Below, one piece after another: positions 6,867-15,956 of a stretch of DNA of 37,612 nt. The position numbers were made by a program, and so were the translations under genes. Source of the DNA: a bacterium (GTDB lineage: Bacteria > Fibrobacterota > Chitinivibrionia > Chitinivibrionales > Chitinivibrionaceae); the NCBI GenBank assembly GCA_020048285.1, contig JAIFMU010000087.1, forward strand, positions 1-37,612, given 5' to 3'. A model generated the notes under the pieces. That model searched no databases. It was not told the DNA's origin and worked only from the letters and a program-made list of their open reading frames with translations. Every line of letters starts with the position of its first letter. Position 1 is the stretch's first letter.

Positions 6867-9542
6867 ATGGCGATTCGAATATACAGCGATTTGGTAGAAC
6901 GGGCGGTGAAACGATATGGGCCAAATCCTGCACTCTGGATACGGCGAGGTGAAACCTATCAGAGTTGGACGTATGACCAATTCCTTCACTCGATTAATCA
7001 GTGTGCCGATGCATTGGCGAAAAACGGATTTACGCGGGATAGCAATGCCGTAGTTATCGGGGCCAATACGCCCGAGTGGATTATAGCCTGGCACGCCATT
7101 GCTTTTGGAGGCAACTGCGTGGTACCCACCGATCCCAATCTTCCGGTTGATGAAATCGTTGAAATTCTTACGCGCACCAAAGCGACGGCGGTGTTCTGCG
7201 ACGCCGCCTATCTTCCGCTTTTTGATCGCTTGAAAAAAGAACATACTTTCCTGAAAACGGTGGTGGTGCTCACCGGCTCAATCCCTTCAGCCTACGATGC
7301 CCTTCCATGGGACTCGTTTATTCAGCAGGGATCGGCGGATCGGTCGGTATTTGATCGGACATTTCATCCCGAAGATCCAATTGCGATTCTGTTCACGTCG
7401 GGAACCACTGGCCGATCCAAGGGAGCGGTGCTGCTTCAGAAAAATTTCTGCCCCACCGCGGAGTACGCCGTTGCAATGATGGGCGCAACTTCGACCGACC
7501 GCGTTCTAGCTGTACTGCCGCTCTACCATGTCTTTGGTTTTGCATCGACCATTGCCGGTGCACTTTTGTCGGGAATTGACGTGGTCTGTATTCCGGAAAT
7601 TCGCGGGCCGCTGATCACCGCCGCCATGAACGACCTCAAGGTGACTGCTCTTCCTGCGGTGCCCCAAATGCTCACGCTGATTCTCGAAAGTATCAAGCGC
7701 GGTGCTTCGGAAAAGGGTGCGGTTGTGAAAAATATCTTTGGCGCATTAATGAACCTTTCCGGCGCGATCAAACCGATTGGCGGGCGCGAAGTTCAGCGCA
7801 CACTGTTCCGTTCGGTACACGAAAAGTTCGGCGGAAAATTCCGGCTGATCGTCTCTGGCGGGGCATCCCTGGATCCGAAAAGTTTTGCCGCCTATCAAGC
7901 ACTGGGATTTGACATTGTAGAAGGGTATGGACTTACGGAAACGATGGGGCCGATCACACTCTGCCCAGTGACACTTCAGGTGCAGGGATCAGTAGGAAAA
8001 GTAATCGGCAAAAACGAAATGAAAATCGACAATCCAGATAAACTCGGATGGGGTGAAGTACTCTTTCGTGGGGATTCGGTGTTTCAGGGGTATTTGGACG
8101 ATCCGGAATCCACGGCGAAAGTGTTCACCGCGGATGGGTGGTTCAGAACCGGCGACCGCGGGCGGATTGACTATCGTGGAATGCTTTTTCTGTCGGGCCG
8201 ACTTAAGGATGTGATCGTACTCGATTCGGGGAAAAATGTCTATCCTGATGAGTTGGAACACTATTACGAATCATCATCGCTCATCGAAGAGATCGGCGTG
8301 TTTGCGCTTGCTGAAAAAGGTAGAACTGCTGTTTCGGCGGTGATCGTGCCCGTTTCGACGGGACGAAGTGGCTCGCGCGAAGAGATTCACGAAAAAATTC
8401 ATCGTGAAATGGTTGTTCTTGGGCAGGGGCGACCGGACTATAAGCGCGTGGGAAGTTATGCGATTTCAGATCATCCACTGCCGCGTACATCGACGAAAAA
8501 AATTAAAAAGCATGTGCTACCAAAACTGTATGCTCAGATTAAGTCTGGTGAACATATTCCCGAACCGGTGCCGCTCACGGCGGTGCAGAAACTGTTGATG
8601 GAGAGCGACCGCTATCGCCATATTTGCCGGTGTGTTCAGGAGATTGCGCCATGCAAACTGACACTCGCGGAAATGACGCCCGATCGGGAACTTCTGAAAG
8701 ATTTTGGATTGGATTCTCTGAGAATGCTCGATCTAGCGGCTATGATCGAATCGCAAATCGGAGTGGCTGTTGATCAGAAAGCGCTGGCGGGATTAGTTGA
8801 ACTAGAAGATTTTGTGCAATTAGTCAATCAATCGGGTGCCTCGGGCCATGCTAAATCTATGAAAGAGATTCTCGACGAGGCGTGCAAAGATTCTCCCTGT
8901 TTGTTCAATGATCGAAAAGGGACGATTATTACGATCTGTTTGGCAGCAATAAAAGCGCTTTCGTCCTTGGCGTGGGGATTTCGAATTCGCGGAATTGATC
9001 GCATTCCCGCAGATCGTCCGGTGATTTTTGCAGCAAATCATCAGTCGTTGTTTGATGGCATCTGGCTTTATGCCGCACTTCCAGGGAAGATTCGCAAGAG
9101 AACTTACGCCATGGTGAAAGTGGAATTGACGCGAGCATTTTTTGTAAAACGGCTACAGGCGGGAATAAATATCGTTCCGGTTGAACGGGATGGCGATATT
9201 ATTACACCGTTGCAAAAGTCATATGCCGCCTTAAATGCGGGTAAAAACATTATCATTTTCCCCGAAGGCACGCGATCTGTCGATGGTGAGATACACGATT
9301 TTCGAGCTGGCGTGGGGATTCTCATGCGCGAATCAAATGTGGCAGTGGTCCCGGTTCGGGTAATCAACGCGGCAAAAAAATGGCCCAAGGGTGGGAAAAT
9401 GCAACTCTTTTCTGGTTGGAATAATCGCCCAGAACTGGTCTTTGGCAATCCGGTGACACTGGGTGAATTGGGCTTTTCTTCAGAATCGGATGAATCGGTG
9501 ATCGCCGAAGCGGTGCGTCAACAAGTAGCGTCGGTGCAATAA
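6867..9542 (+). CDS. Trifunctional acyl-activating enzyme: AMP-forming acyl ligase, acyl carrier domain and PlsC acyltransferase
   Basis: An 891-residue multidomain protein. Residues about 1-560 are an AMP-binding acyl-CoA/acyl-ACP synthetase with ILFTSGTTGRSKGAV, VEGYGLTET and GWFRTGDRGR, plus a C-terminal lysine region STKKIKKHVLP. Residues about 580-665 are a carrier domain with the phosphopantetheine serine in FGLDSLRML. Residues about 690-890 are a PlsC-type acyltransferase with NHQSLFDG (HX4D) and FPEGTRS. It resembles Aas, which recycles fatty acids onto lysophospholipids, but with a built-in carrier. It probably acts at the inner membrane face. The ATG at 6867 has AAAAGGGG just upstream; the longer frame begins at a TTG and is less likely. 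Confidence 0.9.
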   Translation: MAIRIYSDLVERAVKRYGPNPALWIRRGETYQSWTYDQFLHSINQCADALAKNGFTRDSNAVVIGANTPEWIIAWHAIAFGGNCVVPTDPNLPVDEIVEILTRTKATAVFCDAAYLPLFDRLKKEHTFLKTVVVLTGSIPSAYDALPWDSFIQQGSADRSVFDRTFHPEDPIAILFTSGTTGRSKGAVLLQKNFCPTAEYAVAMMGATSTDRVLAVLPLYHVFGFASTIAGALLSGIDVVCIPEIRGPLITAAMNDLKVTALPAVPQMLTLILESIKRGASEKGAVVKNIFGALMNLSGAIKPIGGREVQRTLFRSVHEKFGGKFRLIVSGGASLDPKSFAAYQALGFDIVEGYGLTETMGPITLCPVTLQVQGSVGKVIGKNEMKIDNPDKLGWGEVLFRGDSVFQGYLDDPESTAKVFTADGWFRTGDRGRIDYRGMLFLSGRLKDVIVLDSGKNVYPDELEHYYESSSLIEEIGVFALAEKGRTAVSAVIVPVSTGRSGSREEIHEKIHREMVVLGQGRPDYKRVGSYAISDHPLPRTSTKKIKKHVLPKLYAQIKSGEHIPEPVPLTAVQKLLMESDRYRHICRCVQEIAPCKLTLAEMTPDRELLKDFGLDSLRMLDLAAMIESQIGVAVDQKALAGLVELEDFVQLVNQSGASGHAKSMKEILDEACKDSPCLFNDRKGTIITICLAAIKALSSLAWGFRIRGIDRIPADRPVIFAANHQSLFDGIWLYAALPGKIRKRTYAMVKVELTRAFFVKRLQAGINIVPVERDGDIITPLQKSYAALNAGKNIIIFPEGTRSVDGEIHDFRAGVGILMRESNVAVVPVRVINAAKKWPKGGKMQLFSGWNNRPELVFGNPVTLGELGFSSESDESVIAEAVRQQVASVQ

Positions 9543-9574
9543 AAAGCGGTTCCCTGAAGATATCAGAGAACCGC
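9541..9574 (-). terminator. Terminator closing the pilus cluster
   Basis: GCGGTTC..CTGA (9546-9557) pairs with TCAG.GAACCGC (9563-9574). Read on the minus strand the hairpin is followed by TTTTT, so it ends the pilus transcript just after the last ATPase gene. It also sits between converging genes. Confidence 0.8.
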
Positions 9575-9584
9575 CACTACCTAT

Positions 9585-10661
9585 TCAGTAGTACATGCAT
9601 TTTCGGAAATCATCATGGTCAGAACTCGCATTGATACCATCTTCTTCGGTGATTAATCCGCTTTTCACTAATTCTACGAGTGACTGATTCATAGTGTGCA
9701 TGCCAAACTTCGACCCCAACTGGATCTGTGTGTCGATATTGTGAATTTTATTTTCACGAATCAACGCGCGAATTGCCGGTGTGGCCACCATTATTTCCAG
9801 AGCCAGTTGCAGTCCGCCGCCGATTCTAGGAATCAGTGTTTGCGACAAGACTCCTTTGAGTGTCAACGAAAGTTGGGTGAGAATTTGTTGTTGCTTATCA
9901 CCGCTGAATACATCGACGATTCGAGAGAGAGTCTGTGCACAGGAACTGGTGTGCAATGTGGCAAAGCAGAGATGTCCTGTTTCGGCAATGGTCAGCGCAG
10001 CCTGAATCGATTCGGTGTCGCGCATTTCCCCGATGAGAACTACGTCCGGGTCTTGGCGGAGAATGCTCTTGAGTGCGCGGTCGAATGTTTTCGTATCTAT
10101 CGCAACTTCACGTTGTTCCACTGTGGAATTTTTGTGCTTGTGAAGATACTCGATAGGATCTTCGATAGAAATAATATGGGCGTGCCGCGTTTCATTGATC
10201 CGGTCGATCATTGCCGCAAGTGTGGTAGATTTCCCACTTCCTGTTTGACCGGTCACCAGTACAAGTCCGTTGGGAAGTGTTGAAAAATTCTGCACCGTTT
10301 GCGGAAGTCCCAACTCCTCAAACGTCATAATTTCATGAGGGATACGTCGAAAAGCGCCTGATACCGATCCGCGCTGAACAAATACATTTCCTCGGAAACG
10401 AGACAGTTGGGGTACACCAAATGAGAAATCTACTTCCCAGTTAGTTTCGAGATCTTTTTGCTGCTTTTCCGTCATGATTTGATAGCAAAACTGTTTTGCT
10501 TCTTCACCGCTCAATGGAGGAAAATCAAGTGACTGCAATTTGCCACTCACGCGAATCTGGGGTGGTTTTCCCACGCAGATTATCAGATCTGTCCCTTTTT
10601 GATCTACCAGGCCTTTCAAAAAATCGACAATTGATGCACTTTTTTTATCTGTATCAAACAT
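9585..10661 (-). CDS. Second PilT-family pilus retraction ATPase
   Basis: A 358-residue PilT/PilU-type hexameric ATPase, which powers pilus disassembly at the inner membrane. An N-terminal PAS-like domain (residues 1-105) is followed by Walker A GQTGSGKSTT, an Asp box IISIEDPIEYLH, Walker B DPDVVLIGEMRD and a His box ETGHLCFATLHTSS. It is clearly a paralogue of the PilT at 21740-22828 but differs in its tail and in the family AIRALIRENKIHNI block. The ATG at 10661 has AAGAGG upstream. As last gene of the cluster, after the secretin, it may be PilU-like, acting with the first PilT; this role is inference. Confidence 0.9.
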   Translation of the reverse strand: MFDTDKKSASIVDFLKGLVDQKGTDLIICVGKPPQIRVSGKLQSLDFPPLSGEEAKQFCYQIMTEKQQKDLETNWEVDFSFGVPQLSRFRGNVFVQRGSVSGAFRRIPHEIMTFEELGLPQTVQNFSTLPNGLVLVTGQTGSGKSTTLAAMIDRINETRHAHIISIEDPIEYLHKHKNSTVEQREVAIDTKTFDRALKSILRQDPDVVLIGEMRDTESIQAALTIAETGHLCFATLHTSSCAQTLSRIVDVFSGDKQQQILTQLSLTLKGVLSQTLIPRIGGGLQLALEIMVATPAIRALIRENKIHNIDTQIQLGSKFGMHTMNQSLVELVKSGLITEEDGINASSDHDDFRKCMYY

Positions 10662-10726
10662 GGGTAACCTCTTTTCAAAATGCTCGAACGAGAGGGGGGC
10701 ACCACTGTATCCCCCTTTGTGAAAGA

Positions 10727-12121
10727 CTATTTCTTTTCTGACTTTACTCGTTTGTTCTTACTGCGTTTATCAAAATCTTCCTGCAGTTTTTTAGAATCCC
10801 ATCCACTTTGACTATTGAGCAGTTCTTCTATCTCAACCGGATCAGATATGATATGAGGCGTTACTTCAACGATCAGATTGGTCTGCTTGTTGTGTCTGTT
10901 CACGTTGGTGAAAAGATATTTTAAAATGGGAATCGAGCCCAAAAGTGGGAGCTTTCTGTGTCCAACACTATACTCTTTTGATATTAAGCCAGCAATAAAG
11001 ACTTTCTGTCCATCCTGAACTCGCACTGTTGTATTCGTTTTGCGGACACGAACAAGGGGAAGGTCTTGGTTGACCCCTTTCCATTCCACAATATTTGAAA
11101 CTTGTGGCTCAAGTTCCAGCGTGATCTGGCCATCACTGTTGACATGAGGAGTCATTTTTACAATAACCCCTACTTCCTCTTTTTTCACTTCCTGACTTGC
11201 CCCGGTTGAACCTGTGTTATATGACTGGATCACATAGGGAACAACTTCGCCGATGTGGAGACTAGCCATGCGATTGTTGGTTGTGGTCAGCTTGGAATCC
11301 ATGAGGATTTCTGCATCGCCATTGGAGATCATCATATCCATAGTGAGTTTGAAATCCATCGGCAGTTGAACCCAATTGCTGCTTTTGAGCATATCATTGA
11401 TGGGGCCTTCATTATTTGTCACGCCTCCGGTGATTGGGGAGAGACTCGTCCAGTTGATACCGTACTTTTTCTGCTTATCAACAGATACTTCGGTCAAACG
11501 CGTTTCGAGAAGGACCAGCGTATGAGGTTTGTCTACCGATTTTATAATGCGATCAATCTCGAGAATTACGCGTGGGCTGGTGAAACAGATCAGGCGATTT
11601 CCCCCTTTGTCGATTTTTATGGTTTTCGTCAGATCGGACAGCATGAGCGCGACTTCATCGGCCTTGGCGTATTTCAGTTCCACCACATACGAAGCGAGCC
11701 CTGTTTCCTCTTTGAGATTTTCTGGTTTTGCAATAAGCACCGAGTTTCCGATTACTTCATAGGAGAGTCCTGCCGCTCGTACGAGAAGGTTGATCGCTTC
11801 ATCAAGGGGCGTGGCATTGAGAATGATACTGATTTTCGCTGCGTTTACCCCTTCTCCGGCGACGAAATTCATGCCTGATCGATCAGAGAGAATTCGCAGT
11901 ACTTCAGATAAGTTCGCGTCCTTTGCCGTGAGCGAAATCGGTGATTTCAGACGAGGATTTGCCTCGCTAGAAACAATTGAACTTGGGCTTTTGACCGCTT
12001 GTGACACTTGTGCAACCGGCGTCGTCGGAACCTGTGTTGCCGGTTGTTGGTCTTGAGCAGCAATGATCCCCGCGGTGGCAAGTAAGATCGTGGATTTTAG
12101 ATATAATTTCATGGCTTTCAT
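10727..12121 (-). CDS. pilQ: PilQ-like type IV pilus secretin (short)
   Basis: A 464-residue outer-membrane secretin through which the pilus exits. A signal peptide (MKLYLKSTILLATAGIIAA) is followed by a Gln/Thr/Pro-rich linker, an N0/STN-type domain (LSEVLRILSDRSGMNFVA, about residues 66-135), one N1-type domain (YVVELKYAKADEVALMLSDL, about 144-210), and the secretin channel (about 215-435) with VRVRKTNTTVRVQDGQ and the closing LPLLGSIPILKYLF. It lacks the AMIN domains and is much shorter than proteobacterial PilQ (about 700 residues), more like MshL or GspD cores. AGGGG precedes the ATG at 12121. It starts 15 bases after the PilP-like gene. Confidence 0.9.
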   Translation of the reverse strand: MKAMKLYLKSTILLATAGIIAAQDQQPATQVPTTPVAQVSQAVKSPSSIVSSEANPRLKSPISLTAKDANLSEVLRILSDRSGMNFVAGEGVNAAKISIILNATPLDEAINLLVRAAGLSYEVIGNSVLIAKPENLKEETGLASYVVELKYAKADEVALMLSDLTKTIKIDKGGNRLICFTSPRVILEIDRIIKSVDKPHTLVLLETRLTEVSVDKQKKYGINWTSLSPITGGVTNNEGPINDMLKSSNWVQLPMDFKLTMDMMISNGDAEILMDSKLTTTNNRMASLHIGEVVPYVIQSYNTGSTGASQEVKKEEVGVIVKMTPHVNSDGQITLELEPQVSNIVEWKGVNQDLPLVRVRKTNTTVRVQDGQKVFIAGLISKEYSVGHRKLPLLGSIPILKYLFTNVNRHNKQTNLIVEVTPHIISDPVEIEELLNSQSGWDSKKLQEDFDKRSKNKRVKSEKK

Positions 12122-12136
12122 GGTTTTCCCCTGTAG

Positions 12137-12709
12137 TTAGATTTGACCGATTGGCGATACTTTAACTTGTCCGCGCAGATCGTAGGTGTAATTGTTTTGA
12201 CCATCGGTGACGGTGACGGCTCCATTGGTTATCGCTGTCACTTTTCCCCGTCCAAAGGCATCACCCACTTCGAGTACCAATGAGCGGTCGCCTTCCATAA
12301 TCATGGCGGTGTAACTGTTTTTACTGTCATCAAAAATGATTGCTGTCACGCGAACTGTCGGCGCGATAACCTTTTGAACTGGTTTTTCCACCGGTTTAGT
12401 AGGTGATGAACCTTGGGGAGTGACTGCGATCGAAGCGATCTTCATTGGCGCGACAGTGGCAGGTTCTGCGATTTCACGCCGCTTTCCGGTAAGGGGGTCT
12501 TTTTTCCCCTTAAACCCAAATTGAGCGCGAAGGGCGAGTTCTTTTTCTAGGCGATTCACAAGATTGATAAACTCTGTGTCATAGCCCGCAGATACAGAGG
12601 TACTTCTCTTTACTTCTGCAGTGAATTTTTGTTCATTAGAAACAATTCTCACCACGAGAACCACCGCAAGCAGGATCGCTATAAATGAAATTATAAAACT
12701 GTTTTTCAT
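12137..12709 (-). CDS. PilP-like pilus assembly protein
   Basis: A 190-residue protein with one N-terminal membrane segment (about residues 4-22), a helical stretch, a Pro/Lys-rich linker and a small C-terminal beta domain (about 120-190) with VEVTAIIFDDS-like and GDAFGRGKVTAIT strands. This layout and its place between pilO and the secretin fit PilP/GspC, which links the PilNO inner-membrane frame to the secretin. Sequence alone is weak: it has a transmembrane helix instead of the lipoprotein signal of PilP, so GspC-like is equally fair. The ATG at 12709 has AGGTGG upstream; an upstream GTG at 12718 is less likely. Confidence 0.6.
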   Translation of the reverse strand: MKNSFIISFIAILLAVVLVVRIVSNEQKFTAEVKRSTSVSAGYDTEFINLVNRLEKELALRAQFGFKGKKDPLTGKRREIAEPATVAPMKIASIAVTPQGSSPTKPVEKPVQKVIAPTVRVTAIIFDDSKNSYTAMIMEGDRSLVLEVGDAFGRGKVTAITNGAVTVTDGQNNYTYDLRGQVKVSPIGQI

Positions 12710-12720
12710 GGTGCCCACCT

Positions 12721-13263
12721 TTAACTCGCTTTGCGATGAATGAGATAACTGTGAATTTTCATGGTGACGCGAACATTTTGTGTCCCTGCCGATGTGGTAA
12801 CATCATTGAGTTGAATCACATCGAACTCTTCAATGGAAATGATACGACGGCTGTTTTCAAATTGCGCACAGAGTTCTCCCAGTTTGAAAAAGTCCGCTTC
12901 AAATTCGAGTTCATACCCATACGTCGTGAGTTCACCTTCGGTTACGGGGCGAATCGGCCGCGTTGCCACCAATTTTATTTTCAGGTTGTTCACCGACTCG
13001 GTAATGAATTTAAACAGCTCTGATTCATGATTTTCTGCACTGTTTTCACCGGCGCTGACCATGTTCTTAGTCATCAGATCATTCACATGATTGAGATTTT
13101 CCTGCACAATCTTTGCCGTGGCAAGCCGGTTTGTTATATCCAAGCGCTCTTTTTCAAGCTCCTTGTACTCTGCCTGCATTTTCTGCACAACGAAGCGATC
13201 TGTGGCAACTGTACCAAGACCAATAACAACAATGGCGGTTATCGCTATATTACTGAGGTGCAT
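12721..13263 (-). CDS. pilO: PilO-family pilus alignment protein
   Basis: A 180-residue bitopic protein: membrane helix at residues 5-22, coiled coil about 27-65 (YKELEKERLDITNRLATAK), then a ferredoxin-like domain ending near residue 175 with VRVTMKIHSYL. That is the PilO plan. It pairs with PilN in the inner-membrane alignment complex. AGGAGG lies just before the ATG at 13263, and the gene start overlaps the pilN end by 14 bases, suggesting coupled translation. Confidence 0.8.
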   Translation of the reverse strand: MHLSNIAITAIVVIGLGTVATDRFVVQKMQAEYKELEKERLDITNRLATAKIVQENLNHVNDLMTKNMVSAGENSAENHESELFKFITESVNNLKIKLVATRPIRPVTEGELTTYGYELEFEADFFKLGELCAQFENSRRIISIEEFDVIQLNDVTTSAGTQNVRVTMKIHSYLIHRKAS

Positions 13264-13852
13264 GTTGACCTCCTTGCTTTACAGCACTAAAGAAAAAGGT
13301 TACCTGTTGATTTGATGCATCATCAGATCTTGCAACGGAGTTGAAGTAAATCTGCGAAAAGACATTTTTCATAACAGGTTCTGTTCGAAGGGTGTTTAGA
13401 TATTTGTCTAAGGTTATCAACTGTTCCTGCTGACTGGTGATCCCACCGAATCCGTATACATCAAAGGTTTGATTTTTATATCCGAAACGATTTATCCAGT
13501 AAGCTTCGGGAAGATATTTCGCCATTGCTTCGAGGTGTTTCGTCCAAAAAATTCTATTTGACTGCAACTTGTCAAGCAGTTCAATATCCGCTTTTGAAAC
13601 AACAATATTGGTTGCCTGATAGGTCTGAAATTCCCGTTCAAGTTCGGCGATTTTACATTTTTCGTCATTGATAATCATCTGCATAGAGATCACTCGCCAC
13701 AGATAAAACAGTGCCGTCAGAAGGAGAATACCCAATGAAACCGATCCAACAGTTCGGGTTATGGAATGGTTTTTCTGTTCTTTTCGCTCAGCCAAGCGGG
13801 TTTTAGCTATCAGATTGAAATGATAGCGTTTACTCTGTATTTTTTCAGCCAT
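13250..13852 (-). CDS. pilN: PilN-family pilus alignment protein
   Basis: A 200-residue protein starting MAEKIQSKRYHFNLIAKTRL, a PilN-like cytoplasmic tail that contains FNL, the family's PilM-binding type segment. A membrane helix (about residues 35-57), coiled coil (about 60-100) and periplasmic domain follow, the last with YWINRFGYKNQTFDVYGFG. It joins PilM to PilO. AGGAGG precedes the ATG at 13852; this start lies inside the last codons of pilM (8-base overlap). A longer frame starting at 13900 would intrude further into pilM and is not supported. Confidence 0.82.
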   Translation of the reverse strand: MAEKIQSKRYHFNLIAKTRLAERKEQKNHSITRTVGSVSLGILLLTALFYLWRVISMQMIINDEKCKIAELEREFQTYQATNIVVSKADIELLDKLQSNRIFWTKHLEAMAKYLPEAYWINRFGYKNQTFDVYGFGGITSQQEQLITLDKYLNTLRTEPVMKNVFSQIYFNSVARSDDASNQQVTFFFSAVKQGGQHAPQ

Positions 13853-14804
13853 GGATTCCTCCTTCTGCTGTGCGCAGTGCAAGGGTACACGGTATTGCAA
13901 ACGTTCCTTGTTGCATATCGGAGAGATTTGTCTGAATTACTGATGGAAGTAGCACGTGTTGAACCATTAGTTCAGTATGAGCTAACGTGGATGCCAACAG
14001 CTCTTGATCTGTATAGACCCCACATAAATGAAGAGTTCCTATAATTGGAGAAGTGTAGTTTTTTCGATAGAACTGAAGCGTCCGCGAAATCTCTTCCACC
14101 AGTGACATGAGTCGGCGACTCACCTCTTCTTCGCCCAGTTCCGTTTTTCCAAAAATATCATCAGCACTGAAATAGATACTGCGGTGATACAAGCTTCCCG
14201 GAACCTCCATATCGCTAAGGATAAGCGTACTCACTTCGCTGCCCACATGAAGAATCACCGATGCGCCGCGCTCTTCGGTTTCAAGACACTGTTCTTGTGC
14301 AGCGGTGCAGATGGAAAATGGAAGCAGATCGATCAGTTCTGGTTTAATGTCTGCTGTTTCCAGTGTGTGAATATGCTGTTTAAACAGTTGCTGAGCGAGA
14401 GCTCCAACGGCAATATCGATCATCTCAGAGTTTGAATCAGCCTGCCCAATTTCATGAAATTCAAGCACGGCCGTGGTTAAATCAAAGGGAACACTCTTGC
14501 GAAGTTCAAACTGAACTGCCGTGCGAACTTCTTGTTCGGCACCGCGTTTGACACTCATTTCGGTGACAAATGCCTGCTTACCCCAAATCGTGGTTCCCGT
14601 GGGCAATCGTTTGATTCCTAAGGTATGTACCATTTCGTTCAACGCTTTCGAGAGCTCTGGCTCTTTAGTATAATCACCGTGGAGTTCACACTGTTCCATC
14701 TGCCACAGGTGACCATCCGAATTTTTGTGCGGAGTGAGTTTTACTGCACGCAGTGATCGCGTATCAAAATCAATCCCTGCGTATGCGTGTATACTGTTTT
14801 TCAT
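13845..14804 (-). CDS. pilM: PilM-like actin-fold pilus assembly protein
   Basis: A 319-residue cytoplasmic protein of the PilM/actin-like ATPase group that docks on the PilN tail. Visible are the first-domain opening YAGIDFDTRSLRAVKL (the phosphate-1-like strand), FELRKSVPFDL, and a second-domain phosphate-like loop ASVILHVGSEVSTLILSD. ISRTLQFYRKNYT is the usual late helix. It is a little shorter than the typical 350 residues. Position first in the MNOP(Q) block supports the call. It begins 21 bases after the pilX-like gene. Confidence 0.85.
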   Translation of the reverse strand: MKNSIHAYAGIDFDTRSLRAVKLTPHKNSDGHLWQMEQCELHGDYTKEPELSKALNEMVHTLGIKRLPTGTTIWGKQAFVTEMSVKRGAEQEVRTAVQFELRKSVPFDLTTAVLEFHEIGQADSNSEMIDIAVGALAQQLFKQHIHTLETADIKPELIDLLPFSICTAAQEQCLETEERGASVILHVGSEVSTLILSDMEVPGSLYHRSIYFSADDIFGKTELGEEEVSRRLMSLVEEISRTLQFYRKNYTSPIIGTLHLCGVYTDQELLASTLAHTELMVQHVLLPSVIQTNLSDMQQGTFAIPCTLALRTAEGGIHG

Positions 14805-14825
14805 ACTCTCCCCCTTTCTGTATCA

Positions 14826-15956
14826 TTAGTTGTTTGCTTCGTTCCATGAGTTTGTGACGATCGACGGCGTTCCAGTGGAGCCGACGAGGGTAATTCCATT
14901 TATAACCGATTGATTCATTACAGCGTATGTGAAAGATGTGTGATTGGTAAATGTCATGTTGTTTTTTACAAATATCTGCCCATTTACTTGTATGGGACCA
15001 GCATTGAAGCTTCCATTTTTTGCGTAAACGGCACCGTTAATGACACGTGCGGGGCCATTGTTATTGCCATTAGCGGTTACATTTATATCGCCATTTACAC
15101 TAATCAACCCAAATTTACCTTGGCCAGATCCTAAACTAAACGACCCCGCAGAGATGTTTACCGTTCCGCGTACTATGAGGGTTCCGGCAAACATGAAACT
15201 TGCTGCTGAAATATTCACGACATCCGCATCAATGTAATAGACACTAGATGTTGTTCCCGGAATTGGGAGCGATGCGAGTGAGGCGATTGTAGTAGCACCA
15301 CTTATCATACTCGTAAGGTCAATATTGGGAAATCCAATTTTATTTGTCGTAAAACTCTCTTTTACACTCGCACCCAACTTATTTGAACTGACTGTTCCTT
15401 CTGAGACCCATTTGAGTGCAGAAATAGGCGGGTTCCCTGTAATCGAAATACCACTTTTGCCGTATACATATTTGTTTTGAGCAGTAACTGATGGGTCGTT
15501 ATTTCCACCTTGAATCGCAATGTTGTCACCGGCATACATGGCATGAGTGCTAAATATGTTGTTAGAAACAGAGCCTGCTCCTTTTACGAGTCTCATGGAA
15601 ATTGTTTTGCTGTATGCACCACCAACTTTCGCGGCGGTGGCAGTAATCAAGGCCGTATCAGTTCCACTGGGAGCTGATCGAACGGTTACCGTTATGCCGT
15701 TTACTGACACTGGAGCCGAGGCAAAAAGGTTGTTGTTTGCCGTGGCGTAGCTGTTCTGCTTGTTCACCAATGCTGCGCCGAGTATCAATCCTGATTCTAC
15801 TGCTCCACTGAGTTTTGCTTCATTGAATGCGGCATCTTCATTATTTTGCATATTTCGAACCAGCCCGATCGTGCTCAACACGACGATTGCAAGAATTGCC
15901 GTAAATGCAACAACTCCTACCAGCACTGAACCGCGATTGTTTTTTAGTTTCTGCAT
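14826..15956 (-). CDS. PilX-like minor pilin with a beta-helical C-terminal domain
   Basis: A 376-residue protein. The N-terminus (NNRGSVLVGVVAFTAILAIVVLSTIGLV) is the PilX_N-type helix, which lacks the Glu5 of normal pilins. Residues about 150-370 are repetitive, Gly/Asn/Ser-rich beta strands (NISAASFMFAGTLIVRGTVNIS, INVTANGNNN, VNGQIFVKNN), resembling the solenoid of cell-surface or bactofilin-like folds. It probably sits at the pilus tip with the PilV- and PilW-like proteins. The start at 15956 overlaps the pilW-like gene by 13 bases. The large solenoid is unusual for a minor pilin. Confidence 0.75.
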   Translation of the reverse strand: MQKLKNNRGSVLVGVVAFTAILAIVVLSTIGLVRNMQNNEDAAFNEAKLSGAVESGLILGAALVNKQNSYATANNNLFASAPVSVNGITVTVRSAPSGTDTALITATAAKVGGAYSKTISMRLVKGAGSVSNNIFSTHAMYAGDNIAIQGGNNDPSVTAQNKYVYGKSGISITGNPPISALKWVSEGTVSSNKLGASVKESFTTNKIGFPNIDLTSMISGATTIASLASLPIPGTTSSVYYIDADVVNISAASFMFAGTLIVRGTVNISAGSFSLGSGQGKFGLISVNGDINVTANGNNNGPARVINGAVYAKNGSFNAGPIQVNGQIFVKNNMTFTNHTSFTYAVMNQSVINGITLVGSTGTPSIVTNSWNEANN

